Positions 26,930 through 36,617 of a stretch of DNA of 64,000 nucleotides are shown here, one piece after another. The stretch is from CAWKDC01 sp044445605. Lineage in GTDB: Bacteria > Pseudomonadota > Gammaproteobacteria > JABCZS01. Location of the stretch: NCBI GenBank assembly GCA_044445605.1, contig JBIOEA010000002.1, positions 1 through 64,000 of the forward strand. Reading direction: 5' to 3'. Positions within the stretch are counted from its first letter, which is position 1. The number at the start of each line of letters is the position of its first letter. The notes below the pieces were generated by a model. It was given only the letters and a program-made list of their open reading frames with translations, had not been told where the DNA came from and ran no database searches. A program made the translations under genes and the position numbers.

Positions 26930-26957
26930 ATTATAAAGAAGGAAATAATAATGTCAA
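26930..26957 (-). promoter_or_regulatory. Promoter of the minor pilin operon
   Basis: On the minus strand, consensus TTGACA (26952-26957) and TATAAT (26930-26935) are separated by 16 bases. The start would fall near 26923, about 25 bases before the pilV-like ATG at 26898. It lies immediately after the ankyrin gene's stop. Confidence 0.75.
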
Positions 26958-26965
26958 GCAGGGTA

Positions 26966-28216
26966 TTACCATTGCTTCGGATAATTGCTAGAAGAGAAGT
27001 TATTACTAGACAGAGTAGTATTTGATCGCCATAAACGTGTTAGTTGTGATGGCTGTGCTTGCACGGGCGCTAGGTTATCAAGGCTGGCACAAAATACATT
27101 TAGGGTATTCGGATCAAACCTGACTGAAGCCTGAGTCTTCAAATGGTTAACAACGGATGCCACCATTTTATCAGAGGGTATTCGCTGAACGTGTTCGTTG
27201 ATAGCTTCATGAACTTCTTTGCGCCTCGCTTTATCACTGGGAAAATGCTCCACAGCCAGTTCCCAGGCATCTTTGTTCTTGTTGTTTTTAATATAAAAAT
27301 CAGCGCCATAGGAAAGCAACAAAGACAGCGCATTCTGCAGTTTTTTGTCCTCATTTGTACTTACATAAACATGATGGTTTTTGATAACCACATGCATAGC
27401 AGTATCTTTTTCCCAATTTACACCATTAACAGCGGCACCATTTTGCAATAGAAATTGCATTATCTCTATGTGACCCCACTTAGCAGCCCAATGCAAAGGC
27501 GTGCTGAAATCATCGTCCTCTGCATGAAGATTTGCACCAGCCTGGGATAAAGCTACCATCGCAACATCATTATTATGCATTGCTGCGATGTGTACAGGAT
27601 AAGCACCGGCTGTTGTAGACATCGTAGCGAATCCAGGGAATGTCTGTAGTAACATGGGTACTAATGTTGTATGTTTAGCTTCAATGGCCAAATGAAGTAT
27701 ATTCCGCCCTTTTTCATCTGTTGCAGCATAATCATTTAAAAGCCTTGACCAAATCGTAATATGATCAATATTTTTTTGCGATTTAATCGCAACCATGAAT
27801 GGCGTAAATTTTTCCTCACTGCGTTGATTTATTTTTTCAGCAGGCATTGCTTGAAGATGAGCTAGAACAGCTTGATTATTCCAGAACCATAATAAGAACT
27901 CCTGGTTATCGCATCGCGCAACCTCATGAAGCGGTGTGCTAAAGTCTTCTGGAAAAACAGACAATGCTCGCATATCCTTTTCAAGCAAATACTTTGCACA
28001 TTGCCATTTCCCTTTGACAAGCGCATATTGGAAGGCAGTCATAGCAACGGTATCTGTGGTTTTGGTTTGGACTTGGCCATAGCTATATGCAACGCTACGC
28101 TTTGTGTGTTTCGAACACAAAGTAATGGATGTATTTCCATCCAAATGTCTTTGAATTCTGCGGAGAGTTTCTGGATCCGCCTCTCGCTCTTCAAGAAGCT
28201 CAAACAGTTTATCCAT
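26966..28216 (-). CDS. Ankyrin-repeat protein
   Basis: A 416-residue protein with about seven ankyrin repeats over residues 55-315. Clear repeat cores are FSTPLHEVARCDNQEFLLWF, GRNILHLAIEAKHTTLVPML, AYPVHIAAMHNNDVAMVAL and FSTPLHWAAKWGHIEIMQFLL. The ends have no recognised domain. Ankyrin proteins in this lineage are often delivered into host cells; no signal is visible. The ATG lies two bases after the truB stop, so it is transcribed with the translation operon unless it has its own promoter. In E. coli this place is held by rpsO. No strong ribosome binding site is seen. Confidence 0.85.
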   Translation of the reverse strand: MDKLFELLEEREADPETLRRIQRHLDGNTSITLCSKHTKRSVAYSYGQVQTKTTDTVAMTAFQYALVKGKWQCAKYLLEKDMRALSVFPEDFSTPLHEVARCDNQEFLLWFWNNQAVLAHLQAMPAEKINQRSEEKFTPFMVAIKSQKNIDHITIWSRLLNDYAATDEKGRNILHLAIEAKHTTLVPMLLQTFPGFATMSTTAGAYPVHIAAMHNNDVAMVALSQAGANLHAEDDDFSTPLHWAAKWGHIEIMQFLLQNGAAVNGVNWEKDTAMHVVIKNHHVYVSTNEDKKLQNALSLLLSYGADFYIKNNKNKDAWELAVEHFPSDKARRKEVHEAINEHVQRIPSDKMVASVVNHLKTQASVRFDPNTLNVFCASLDNLAPVQAQPSQLTRLWRSNTTLSSNNFSSSNYPKQW

Positions 28217-28218
28217 TG

Positions 28219-29115
28219 TTAGATGAGTGTCCTAGGGTTTACTTTCCCGTCCACCATTTCACCAATACCTAAGAATCGCGCATTTTGATCCAATAAACGG
28301 ACAAAACCCGATTCAGGCGCTTGTGGTAATGTCACTGCTTGACCTTGAGTAATATAGTGCACGGCAACACTGGGTAATTGAATAGAGGGAAAATGCATCA
28401 ACGCGCTCGACAATGGCAGAACTGTTGATAATAAAGATTCCATTCCTTGCGCTTCCAACATCTCTTTCAATGCATCATACGTGTACATCTTGTCACCCAA
28501 AAACGGACCCACTTGCGTGCGATGCAATGCGTGTACGTGCCCGACCGTGCCTAATGCTTTAGCAATGTCTTCTACCAGTGTTCGAACATACGTTCCTTTA
28601 GAACAACGCACGCGCGCATGGAAAAAATGCTGATCCGCATTCAATAATGTTAATTCATGCAGCGTAATACTGCGAGAAGTTCTTTCGATTTCAACGCCAG
28701 CACGTGCATATTCATATAACGGACGTCCTTGATGCTTGATCGCGGCGTACATCGATGGGATTTGTTGCGTCGTGCCTAAGAAACTTTCTAGGACGGCAGG
28801 GAGTTTCGCTACCCAATCTTCAGGCAAAGGAGCCGTTGCAATCACCTCGCCTTCTCGATCCGCCGTTGCCGTTTGCTCACCTAATGCCGCTGTAAATTCG
28901 TAGGTTTTGTCTGCATCTAATAAGTATTGCGAAAAACGTGTGGCAGCACCAAAACAGATAGGTAACATCCCCGTCGCTAAGGGATCGAGACTCCCCGTGT
29001 GCCCCGCCTTCTTCGCATGATATAAATGCTTCACCTGCTGTAGCGCACGGTTCGATGTGCTTTCTAATGCTTTGTCTAATAATAGGAAGCCTGTGACGTT
29101 TTGAAGTGAAGACAT
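28219..29115 (-). CDS. truB: tRNA pseudouridine(55) synthase
   Basis: A 298-residue TruB, which converts U55 of the T loop of tRNAs to pseudouridine. The opening GFLLLDKALESTSNRALQQVK and the catalytic block GHTGSLDPLATGMLPICFG, holding the essential aspartate, are standard. RCSKGTYVRTLVEDIA follows, and the C-terminal part is PUA-like. Length is near E. coli TruB (314). AAGAGG precedes the ATG. Downstream of rbfA, the usual order. Confidence 0.95.
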   Translation of the reverse strand: MSSLQNVTGFLLLDKALESTSNRALQQVKHLYHAKKAGHTGSLDPLATGMLPICFGAATRFSQYLLDADKTYEFTAALGEQTATADREGEVIATAPLPEDWVAKLPAVLESFLGTTQQIPSMYAAIKHQGRPLYEYARAGVEIERTSRSITLHELTLLNADQHFFHARVRCSKGTYVRTLVEDIAKALGTVGHVHALHRTQVGPFLGDKMYTYDALKEMLEAQGMESLLSTVLPLSSALMHFPSIQLPSVAVHYITQGQAVTLPQAPESGFVRLLDQNARFLGIGEMVDGKVNPRTLI

Positions 29116-29148
29116 GTGTTACCTCTTATAACTGCTCGATAATAAACA

Positions 29149-29493
29149 TCATTCCTCAGGTTTATCCTGTGGCTTCAACAACGATTCAATCATCCTGATT
29201 TGCTCCGAAGTATCATCATAATGAAAATGTAATTCGGGAACCAATCGCATCTTTGACCGACGCGCCAACTCTGCACGTAAAAACCCCTGAGCACTTTTTA
29301 ATACTTTTTCAATGCCTTCAATAGGTGTCATCACTGTGTAAAATACTTTGGCTGAACGTAAATCCGGCGCGGCTTTGATCCGCGTGACGTTCACTTGACG
29401 AAGACGCTTGTCTTCAACCTGAAGCAATGTCTCTGCTAATAACCGCGCTAACTGCTTATTCACGCGATCCGTTCTTTTAAAACTGTCGGCCAT
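29149..29493 (-). CDS. rbfA: Ribosome-binding factor A
   Basis: A 114-residue RbfA, a KH-fold protein that binds the 30S subunit in late 16S maturation and in cold adaptation. The start FKRTDRVNKQLARLLAETL, the middle VTRIKAAPDLRSAKVFYTVM and the end LHFHYDDTSEQIRMIESLL match the family. Length matches (about 120-133). GGAG precedes the ATG. A palindromic repeat lies between it and infB. Confidence 0.94.
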   Translation of the reverse strand: MADSFKRTDRVNKQLARLLAETLLQVEDKRLRQVNVTRIKAAPDLRSAKVFYTVMTPIEGIEKVLKSAQGFLRAELARRSKMRLVPELHFHYDDTSEQIRMIESLLKPQDKPEE

Positions 29494-29504
29494 TACTGCT
29501 CCAC

Positions 29505-29551
29505 CAAAACCCTCCGCCCCTTCAGGGCACCTCCCTTTAAAAGGGAGGGGG
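29505..29551. repeat. Palindromic repeat, CCCTCC version
   Basis: AAAACCCTCCGCCCCTTCAGGGC, then ACCTCCCTTTAAAAGGGAGGGG. It lies in the infB-rbfA gap inside the operon and may form a transcript hairpin. Confidence 0.75.
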
Positions 29552-29560
29552 AGAGATATT

Positions 29561-32080
29561 CTACAACGTTCTCACTACCTGCACCTTCTCGAATACTTCG
29601 ATTTGGTCGCCAGGCTTGATGTCATTATAATTCTTAACACCAATACCACATTCCATGCCCTGACGCACTTCCTGTACGTCGTCTTTGAAGCGACGTAAGG
29701 ATTCCAGCTGCCCTTCAAATACCACCACGTTATTACGTAACACGCGGATCGATTGATGACGCTTAATCACACCATCAACAACCATACAACCAGCAATGGC
29801 ACCCAACTTCGAAGATCGGAATACATCACGTACTTCAGCCAAGCCCAACATCTCTTCCTTGAAGACCGGCATCAACATGCCCGTCAAGACGGCTTTCACC
29901 TGGTTAATGATGTCGTAAATAATGCTGTAATAATGAATTTCCACGCCTTCGTTCTGCGCAATCCTCTTCGAGCTCGCGTCTGCACGGACATTGAAACCAA
30001 TCAATAACGCATTCGAAGCCAATGCCAACGTGACGTCAGATTCATTAATACCACCTACACCACTGCCGAGGATCTTAACGCGTACTTCTGCATTCGACAA
30101 TTTCGTCAAGGAATCGCAAATCGCTTCCACAGAACCTTGTACGTCCGCTTTCAATACCACATTGAGTGTGCGTACATTGTCTTTGCCCATTTGTGTGAGC
30201 AAGCCTTCCATTTTCTGTTTATGCTGCTTCGCAAACTTTAATTCACGATGCTTGGCTTGACGATACAACGCCACTTCACGTGCTTTACGTTCATCATCCA
30301 CCACCAGAATATCATCGCCTGCATTAGGCAGACCCGATAAGCCTAAAATTTCAACCGGTGTCGATGGCCCAGCCGAGGTTTGCAACTGGCCAATTTCATT
30401 GTGCATCGCACGTACACGACCATGCTGCAATCCGACCAATACGATATCGCCAGGATGCAAGGTGCCTTGTTGTACCAAGACTGACGCAACCACACCACGT
30501 CCTTTATCCAATCGTGATTCGATGACAACGCCTTTCGCGGGACCATCTGGCGCTGCTTTCAATTCCAATATTTCAGCTTGAACCAAAATAGAATCGAGCA
30601 ATGCATCAATGCCCATACCGGTTTTGGCAGAGACAGGTACGAACATCGTTTCGCCGCCCCACTCTTCTGCCACCAATTCGTACGCCGTCAGCGCCGTTTT
30701 AATCGCTTCAGGATCAGCACCTGGCTTATCCATTTTGTTCACAGCCACGATCACAGGCACATTCGCTGCTTTCGCATGCTGAATCGCTTCAATCGTTTGT
30801 GGCATCACGCCGTCATCGGCAGCAACAACCAGTACAACCACGTCTGTGCATAATGCACCGCGCGCACGCATCGATGTGAATGCCGCGTGACCAGGTGTAT
30901 CGAGGAATGTGATTTCACCCTTCTCCGTGTGCACTTGGTATGCACCAATGTGCTGCGTAATACCGCCTGCTTCACCCGCCGTCACACGTGTGCGACGAAT
31001 GTAATCCAATAACGATGTCTTACCATGGTCAACGTGACCCATGATTGTGACCACAGGGGCGCGCGTTTTCATCTCGCCTTGTGTGCGTGTGAATAAACTG
31101 TCTGTCAATGCGCTTTCAAGTGCGTTTTCTTGAATCAATACGGCTTTGTGGCCCATTTCTTCAACCACGATCGCTGCAATTTCTTGATCCAATACTTGGT
31201 TAATGGTGGCAATCACGCCCATGCCCATCATACATTTGATCACTTCAGAGGCTTTCACCGCCATACGTTGTGCTAAATCGCCCACCGTAATGGTTTGAGG
31301 AATATGTACTTCACGAACAATCGGCCCTGTAGGTACCGCAAAACCATGCTGCTCTTGTGAACGATGATTCTTCGATTTACGACGACGACGTCTTTGTGCA
31401 CCACCGAAACCATCGCTTTCTTCATCATCACCCATCGCAAAATCAATACGACCACCGCCACGCCCAACTTGAGGCGTGGATTGACGGCCCTTGCCGGCTC
31501 CGCCTTTTTTATCGGGACCACGGCTCGAATCACGATCACTACTCGATGAGGATCTTGGCTCAGGCGCTTTTGGCTTCTTCTTCGGTGTTATCGCTTTATT
31601 CGGATCAAATACAACCTCTGGCACCGTGATCGGTTCAACAACCGGTGCAGGTGCTGCGCTTTGAATCGGTTCGGGTGTCGCTACAGCAGAAGGTTCGGAT
31701 GCGATAACGGGCAATAATGGCTCGACCGCTTCTACAGGAGCGGGCGCCTCTTGAGGCGCTACTACAGGCGGCACTACGGCAGCACCTGCTTGAACATAGG
31801 TTTTTTTGCGACGATAGTCGACTTTAACCGAACGATTTCCGGCTTGGCCTTCAGTTTTGAGGCTCACGACTTCACGACGCTTCAATGTAATACGACCCGC
31901 ATCGGAAGGTTCACGGCCTTTATTCGCCAAATAATTTAATAATTTCTGGCGATGCTCAGTGCTCAGTGGCAGCGTCGTATCAATCGTAGCGTCTTTCCCC
32001 AAAGCCTCCTGAAGCAACTTCTTAAGCTCGTTTACAGGTCTATCAAGCTTCTTAGCCAGTTGGTCTATGGTTTCAGCCAT
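29561..32080 (-). CDS. infB: Translation initiation factor IF-2
   Basis: An 839-residue IF-2, the GTPase that places initiator tRNA on the ribosome and promotes subunit joining. The N-terminal IF2_N domain (LAKKLDRPVNELKKLLQEA) is followed by a long low-complexity Pro/Ala/Glu linker and a basic segment (RRRRRKSKNHR). The GTPase domain, from about residue 350, has GHVDHGKTS, DTPGHAAFTSMR and NKMD. Domains II-IV end with YNDIKPGDQIEVFE. Length is close to E. coli IF-2 alpha (890). AAGGAG lies before the ATG. The initiator tRNA it acts on is encoded at the head of the same operon. Confidence 0.97.
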   Translation of the reverse strand: MAETIDQLAKKLDRPVNELKKLLQEALGKDATIDTTLPLSTEHRQKLLNYLANKGREPSDAGRITLKRREVVSLKTEGQAGNRSVKVDYRRKKTYVQAGAAVVPPVVAPQEAPAPVEAVEPLLPVIASEPSAVATPEPIQSAAPAPVVEPITVPEVVFDPNKAITPKKKPKAPEPRSSSSSDRDSSRGPDKKGGAGKGRQSTPQVGRGGGRIDFAMGDDEESDGFGGAQRRRRRKSKNHRSQEQHGFAVPTGPIVREVHIPQTITVGDLAQRMAVKASEVIKCMMGMGVIATINQVLDQEIAAIVVEEMGHKAVLIQENALESALTDSLFTRTQGEMKTRAPVVTIMGHVDHGKTSLLDYIRRTRVTAGEAGGITQHIGAYQVHTEKGEITFLDTPGHAAFTSMRARGALCTDVVVLVVAADDGVMPQTIEAIQHAKAANVPVIVAVNKMDKPGADPEAIKTALTAYELVAEEWGGETMFVPVSAKTGMGIDALLDSILVQAEILELKAAPDGPAKGVVIESRLDKGRGVVASVLVQQGTLHPGDIVLVGLQHGRVRAMHNEIGQLQTSAGPSTPVEILGLSGLPNAGDDILVVDDERKAREVALYRQAKHRELKFAKQHKQKMEGLLTQMGKDNVRTLNVVLKADVQGSVEAICDSLTKLSNAEVRVKILGSGVGGINESDVTLALASNALLIGFNVRADASSKRIAQNEGVEIHYYSIIYDIINQVKAVLTGMLMPVFKEEMLGLAEVRDVFRSSKLGAIAGCMVVDGVIKRHQSIRVLRNNVVVFEGQLESLRRFKDDVQEVRQGMECGIGVKNYNDIKPGDQIEVFEKVQVVRTL

Positions 32081-32108
32081 TGTCTCTCCTTAAAACACGC
32101 GTACGCCG

Positions 32109-33623
32109 TTACTCAAACCATGGCTTGCGCGCAGCCATGATGAGACGTCCAGCAGTCGCTTCGTCTAGGTTTTTATCAATATCTAGTAAATCACCTACGG
32201 ATAGCTCTGCTAAATCTTCTTGAGTATGAACACCGTTCTGCCCTAACAATTCTGCCAGTTCAGCGGTCATGCCCTCTACACTCTTTAAATCACCGGCGAT
32301 ATCGCCGCTCACTGTGCTTTCATTCGCAATGGCTTCGGTCAGCAATACGTCTTTTGCGCGGTTACGCAGCAATTCAACGATATCTTCATCAAAACCTTCG
32401 ATCGCCAGCATTTCATGGCGTGGGACATAAGCAATCTCTTCAATCGAAGAGAACCCTTCGTCAACCAGTGCTTGTGCCAAGCTTTCATCCACATCCAATT
32501 TGGCCACAAATGTTTGGATCAAATTGGTTGCTTCTAGTTGCGTTTTGTCTTGTGCTTGTGATTCTGTCATCACGTTAATGCGCCAGCCCGTTAAATCAGA
32601 AGCTAAGCGTACGTTTTGACCATTACGCCCAATCGCTTGTGCATATTGTTCTTCTTTCACAGCAACGTCCATCGAATGCACGTCTTCGTCCACCACAATC
32701 GACACCACTTCCGCAGGCGCCATGGCATTGATCACGAATTGCACAGGATCATCATCATACACAACAATATCAATACGCTCGCCGCCTAATTCTGTCGATA
32801 CAGCTTGTACACGTGAACCACGCATACCCACACAGGCGCCAACAGGATCAATACGACCATCGTTGGTTTTAACAGCGATCTTCGCACGTGAACCAGGATC
32901 ACGCGCAACGCTCTTGATTTCGATCAATTCTTCGCCAATTTCTGGCACTTCTATTTTAAACAGCTCACGGACCATTTCAGGACGTGCACGGCTGAGAACC
33001 AATTGCGGACCACGTGGCTCTGGGTTCACTCCCACCAAATAGGCACGCAGACGATCGTTCGTGCGGAAATTTTCCCGTGGGATCATTTCTTCACGGTGAA
33101 TAATACCTTCAACATTGCTGCCTAAATCAACGATAATGAAATCACGATTGGATTTTTTCACCACGCCGGTGACAAGGCTATCGATACGGCTTTCAAAGGC
33201 AGCAGCCACTTTGGCACGCTCTGCTTCACGTACTTTTTGAATAATCACTTGTTTGGCGGTTTGTGCCGCGATACGTCCGAATTCAACAGACTCCATCGCA
33301 ACTTCGACAAAATCACCCGGTTTTGCATCTGATTTCTTTTCTTGTGCTTCTGTCAGTGTGATTTCACGGTCCGGATTGAAACCTTCAAATTCTTCATTGT
33401 CCGATACTTCCGTACTGCGCTCATCAGAGACAACTTCCCAGCGACGCACAGTATTAATTTTGCCCGTACGACGATCGATGGTTACCACCACATCGGCATC
33501 CGCACCACAACGCTTACGTGTGGCCATCGCCAACGCAGCCTCGATAGCTTCAAAAATAATCTCTTTGTCCACATCCAGTTCATTCGAAACTGCATCTGCT
33601 ACGAGTAAAATTTCTTTTTCCAT
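32109..33623 (-). CDS. nusA: Transcription elongation/antitermination factor NusA
   Basis: A 504-residue NusA, which binds RNA polymerase and affects pausing, termination and rRNA antitermination. The N-terminal polymerase-binding domain opens KEILLVADAVSNEL. An S1 domain (VTGVVKKSNRDFIIVDLG) and KH domains (GACVGMRGSRVQAV and AIGRNGQNVRLAS) follow. Two acidic C-terminal repeat domains end the protein, as in E. coli (495). Position between rimP and infB is standard. Confidence 0.97.
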   Translation of the reverse strand: MEKEILLVADAVSNELDVDKEIIFEAIEAALAMATRKRCGADADVVVTIDRRTGKINTVRRWEVVSDERSTEVSDNEEFEGFNPDREITLTEAQEKKSDAKPGDFVEVAMESVEFGRIAAQTAKQVIIQKVREAERAKVAAAFESRIDSLVTGVVKKSNRDFIIVDLGSNVEGIIHREEMIPRENFRTNDRLRAYLVGVNPEPRGPQLVLSRARPEMVRELFKIEVPEIGEELIEIKSVARDPGSRAKIAVKTNDGRIDPVGACVGMRGSRVQAVSTELGGERIDIVVYDDDPVQFVINAMAPAEVVSIVVDEDVHSMDVAVKEEQYAQAIGRNGQNVRLASDLTGWRINVMTESQAQDKTQLEATNLIQTFVAKLDVDESLAQALVDEGFSSIEEIAYVPRHEMLAIEGFDEDIVELLRNRAKDVLLTEAIANESTVSGDIAGDLKSVEGMTAELAELLGQNGVHTQEDLAELSVGDLLDIDKNLDEATAGRLIMAARKPWFE

Positions 33624-33638
33624 CGCGAAGCCCCATTA

Positions 33639-34097
33639 CTATCGATCAAGTAAAACCGGTGCCAGTTTTGCCTTGGACACTTGTTTGTGTTCAAATGCAA
33701 AATCTTGCCCATCAATATCCACCGTGATTACATCGCCTAACACCGACTTAATCACGCCCGTCACATGACGGCGGCCATCCTGTGGCATCCGCAGGTCCAC
33801 TTTGACACGGCTTCCTGTAAAACGCTCGAAGTCTTCCGTCTTAAACAGAGGGCGATTCACCCCCGGCGAAGACACTTCAAGCTGACAGTTTCCCATATCA
33901 ACCCCTGCGACTGCAAGTTCCGCCTGAACCTGCCGAGACGCTTTAACAATATCATCCAGGGTGATGCCACCCTCTTTATCTATATACAAACAGAGGCTTT
34001 GACTATGCCCACTTTGGCCCCATTGCGCACCCACAAATTCAAAGCCTAGGCCCTGAACAACCGGTACCAACAGTGCCTCAACTTCAGAGCGCTGCAT
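33639..34097 (-). CDS. rimP: Ribosome maturation factor RimP
   Basis: A 152-residue RimP, needed for 30S subunit maturation. ALLVPVVQGLGFEFVGAQW starts the N-terminal domain; LEVSSPGVNRPLFKTEDFERF is the family signature, and the C-terminal SH3-like domain follows. The frame is open to 34166, but I start at the ATG at 34097 (MQRSEVEALL), the usual family start, with GAGGTG at 34105-34110 upstream. A terminator-like hairpin lies just before this ribosome binding site. Confidence 0.93.
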   Translation of the reverse strand: MQRSEVEALLVPVVQGLGFEFVGAQWGQSGHSQSLCLYIDKEGGITLDDIVKASRQVQAELAVAGVDMGNCQLEVSSPGVNRPLFKTEDFERFTGSRVKVDLRMPQDGRRHVTGVIKSVLGDVITVDIDGQDFAFEHKQVSKAKLAPVLLDR

Positions 34098-34110
34098 AGC
34101 ATAACACCTC

Positions 34111-34133
34111 AATAAAAAAGGGCCTATTGGCCC
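34111..34133 (-). terminator. Terminator between tRNA-fMet and rimP
   Basis: On the minus strand GGGCCAATAGGCCC (34120-34133) is followed by TTTTTT. The hairpin would end most transcripts after the tRNA and let a fraction into rimP-nusA-infB. It sits directly before the rimP ribosome binding site, an attenuator-like position. Confidence 0.7.
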
Positions 34134-34192
34134 TGCTGCATCTTTTCCTTTAAGAAAAAGCCCCAATAAAGAGGCCTTGACCTTTCATAAGC

Positions 34193-34269
<77 letters not shown>

Positions 34270-34280
34270 ATCGTGGACAC

Positions 34281-34309
34281 AGTATACATAACAAGGGGTT
34301 AAATCTCAA
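34281..34309 (-). promoter_or_regulatory. Promoter of tRNA-fMet/translation operon
   Basis: On the minus strand TTGAGA (34304-34309) and TATACT (34281-34286) are exactly 17 bases apart, with the tRNA 5' end 12 bases further. This is the only good promoter seen for the whole tRNA-rimP-nusA-infB-rbfA-truB unit. Confidence 0.8.
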
Positions 34310-34447
34310 TAGGCATAATGAAAATAGTGTGAAATATAAGGTAAAAAAAGTTACTATTTTAAATACATAGATATCAATGGGTTAAACCGGTGTGGACATT
34401 GAAATCTAACAAATGTTATCATGCTATATTAAACCTGGAGTTATCCC

Positions 34448-35782
34448 ATGATACGGTTTAGCAAGGGTGAACCCATCAAACCCATTTTGTCTCTAGCGCA
34501 TTTAGCTGATTTTGACGCTATTCATGCGATATGGATGCAAGAAGACGTACTTCCTTTTTTAGGATGGGAGAAGACGTCAAGGGAAGATTTCAGACCCATA
34601 TTTGATGAAATAAGGAACGCTAGCGAGCTTTATGTACTGAGATTAGGAGATGAGGTCGTTGCGGTCAGAAGAATAGTGCTTTATGACGGGCAACATTCGC
34701 ATACAGCTGAGCTCGGCGCATTTGCTGTTCATCAGGATCATCGTCGCAAAGGGTATGGCGAACTTTTTTATAAGCTTCTCATGGAGGAAATAAAAACAAA
34801 TAAACCTAACATAAAACGCATCCAGCTAGGACAAACAACTGATAACTTTCCTGCACTTGTATTGTCAGAGAAAATGGGGTTTACACCTGATTTCATATTC
34901 CCCGATAGACCACGAAGAAAAACAGGCCCACAGGCATACATCAACAAGTGGCATATGGGATCACGCTACATGACTTATGTCATTGACAAAACAATTGTCG
35001 ATTGCTCTATCAAAAACGCGGATAAATTTAGTTTGGCCATTCCCGATCTGAATCCAAACAAGACTATACTTGAAAATATAAGCATTGAAATGACGACTGA
35101 CGGCAAAAAAGCCGTGTGTTATTACCATGATGAGAAAATAGCCACGTTTACATTTGCACGGTGGGCTAGACGTTTTTCACACATCCAATACTGGGAAGTA
35201 CAGAAAGAACCAATGTGCGATAAGCTTGTGTTGGAAGCTTGTTTCCGCAAACTCGCTTTCGATGCATCCATACATTGTAAAAAAATTGAAATATTTTCAG
35301 CAGACCAAGATCTCTCGGATGTGTTAAAAAATCTTGGCGGCCACTATTGTGGAACAAAAAAAGGTGGCTGCAAAATGGGGGATCAGTACTATGACGAAAT
35401 CGCTGTTAATATCAGTTTTTTTAATATAAAAGACGCACTAGAGTTGATGAATATATACGTTAAAAATAGCGAAAAAGAATTAAAAGCATCATTAGCACTG
35501 ATCAACTGCCAGAAAAATATCAAAAAAGCATTCAGCGAAAATTATATAGATAAATACGCAGCATTGTTCTTGGAAAACATGGCATATCATATGGTGCGTG
35601 AAGGATTGGGTGAAGGCGCAATACGTCGCTATGGCCAAGAAGGCCAAGATCCGCAACCGTGGGATTCTCTTATCAATGCACTTCCATCAACGATCGATAA
35701 AGAAGCATTCGAGAATTTAAATAACATCATATTTAAGGCGGATCATGTGCCGTCGCGCACATCTCTTCGCGTGGTTACGTAG
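34448..35782 (+). CDS. Tandem GNAT acetyltransferase-like protein
   Basis: A 444-residue protein with an N-terminal GNAT acetyltransferase domain (residues 10-165). The acetyl-CoA loop is HQDHRRKGYGELFYKLLMEE, and the late helix is ALVLSEKMGFTPDF. Residues 200-325 look like a second, divergent GNAT unit, ending LKNLGGHYCGTKKGGCKMGDQYYDEIAV, with no clear acetyl-CoA loop, so it may be inactive. A helical tail of about 110 residues is unrecognised. GGAG lies before the ATG, and TGCTATATT upstream could be an extended -10. It is AT-richer than its neighbours and stands alone, suggesting acquired or host-interaction DNA. Substrate unknown. Confidence 0.65.
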   Translation: MIRFSKGEPIKPILSLAHLADFDAIHAIWMQEDVLPFLGWEKTSREDFRPIFDEIRNASELYVLRLGDEVVAVRRIVLYDGQHSHTAELGAFAVHQDHRRKGYGELFYKLLMEEIKTNKPNIKRIQLGQTTDNFPALVLSEKMGFTPDFIFPDRPRRKTGPQAYINKWHMGSRYMTYVIDKTIVDCSIKNADKFSLAIPDLNPNKTILENISIEMTTDGKKAVCYYHDEKIATFTFARWARRFSHIQYWEVQKEPMCDKLVLEACFRKLAFDASIHCKKIEIFSADQDLSDVLKNLGGHYCGTKKGGCKMGDQYYDEIAVNISFFNIKDALELMNIYVKNSEKELKASLALINCQKNIKKAFSENYIDKYAALFLENMAYHMVREGLGEGAIRRYGQEGQDPQPWDSLINALPSTIDKEAFENLNNIIFKADHVPSRTSLRVVT

Positions 35783-36074
35783 TGCAGCGAAGAACAATCA
35801 CCTTATGGACTTCTTACGCGCCTGCAGCGCTCCTGGATCTCCTTGCTTAACCCAGGGCGACGTTCGCTGCGCTCACTTGCCCTGGGCTAGCAACTTGCCG
35901 GCTTTCAGCCTGCATGACTCTATATCTTTAATCTGATCCCCTAGAGTGGTCCGATTTATGCAACAGTGCTTTTTAAAAATTGGCGAAAGAACTCATATAT
36001 TGGGTGCTATTTAGTCCAAACTCGAAAGAATAAGCATTTACACAATTTATTTTACAGGCTCGCGCAGGGATGGA
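35783..36074. other. Non-coding gap with an inverted repeat
   Basis: No supportable gene. An inverted repeat with arms CCCAGGGC (35851-35858) and GCCCTGGG (35879-35886) encloses a GC-rich loop; it could be a terminator-like hairpin or a separate repeat type, but no T-run follows. Confidence 0.45.
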
Positions 36075-36617
36075 TCATGAGGCGCCACTACGTTGAGAAG
36101 CTGCCATTTTCAATACAGATTCAATAAACTGCGTTTTCGCTTCTGTATATTTTTCTCTATCCTCAGTATGTTGCTTTGAAAGCATTATCTTTAATGCAGC
36201 ATATTCTTTGGCTTTCTCAGAATGAGCAATCAAATAATCTCGAAATAAAATCTTTGCAGGCCATTCTCGGTATGTAGGCTCACAGATATGAACGTGATGC
36301 GTTCGCTTTTCACCAAACGGCGGCATGCCTTTGACGAAAAACATACGTTCCTGATTTGGATTGTCATACCAGTATTGATAGCCATCGGCTTCGAGGACAC
36401 TAATAGCCAGTTGTTTTACGGTCGTTAATGAATCAACAGCAATCTGAATATCAATGATAGGCTTGGCAAGCATGCCGGGGATTGCTGTACTTCCCACATG
36501 CTGAATATCGATGAGATGCTCCGGTGGCAGTAGTTGTTTGAGATGTGCCATTTCATCTGCTGCCATTTTCGGCCAGTCGAGATTGTAAGCGACTAGTTCA
36601 ATGCGATCTGGATTCAT
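36075..36617 (-). CDS. GrpB family protein (UPF0157)
   Basis: A 180-residue member of the GrpB/UPF0157 family, a nucleotidyltransferase-like fold of uncertain function, often found near toxin-antitoxin or resistance genes. The signature IQHVGSTAIPGMLAKPIIDIQIAV is complete, and FFVKGMPPFGEKRTHHVHI and LLFRDYL-like sequence follow. Length matches the family (about 170-190). It is flanked by gene-poor DNA on both sides. Confidence 0.85.
   Translation of the reverse strand: MNPDRIELVAYNLDWPKMAADEMAHLKQLLPPEHLIDIQHVGSTAIPGMLAKPIIDIQIAVDSLTTVKQLAISVLEADGYQYWYDNPNQERMFFVKGMPPFGEKRTHHVHICEPTYREWPAKILFRDYLIAHSEKAKEYAALKIMLSKQHTEDREKYTEAKTQFIESVLKMAASQRSGAS

Noticed and set aside
35743..35936. 63-codon plus-strand frame after the GNAT gene
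   Set aside because: It overlaps the GNAT end in another frame and then runs through an inverted repeat; no ribosome binding site.
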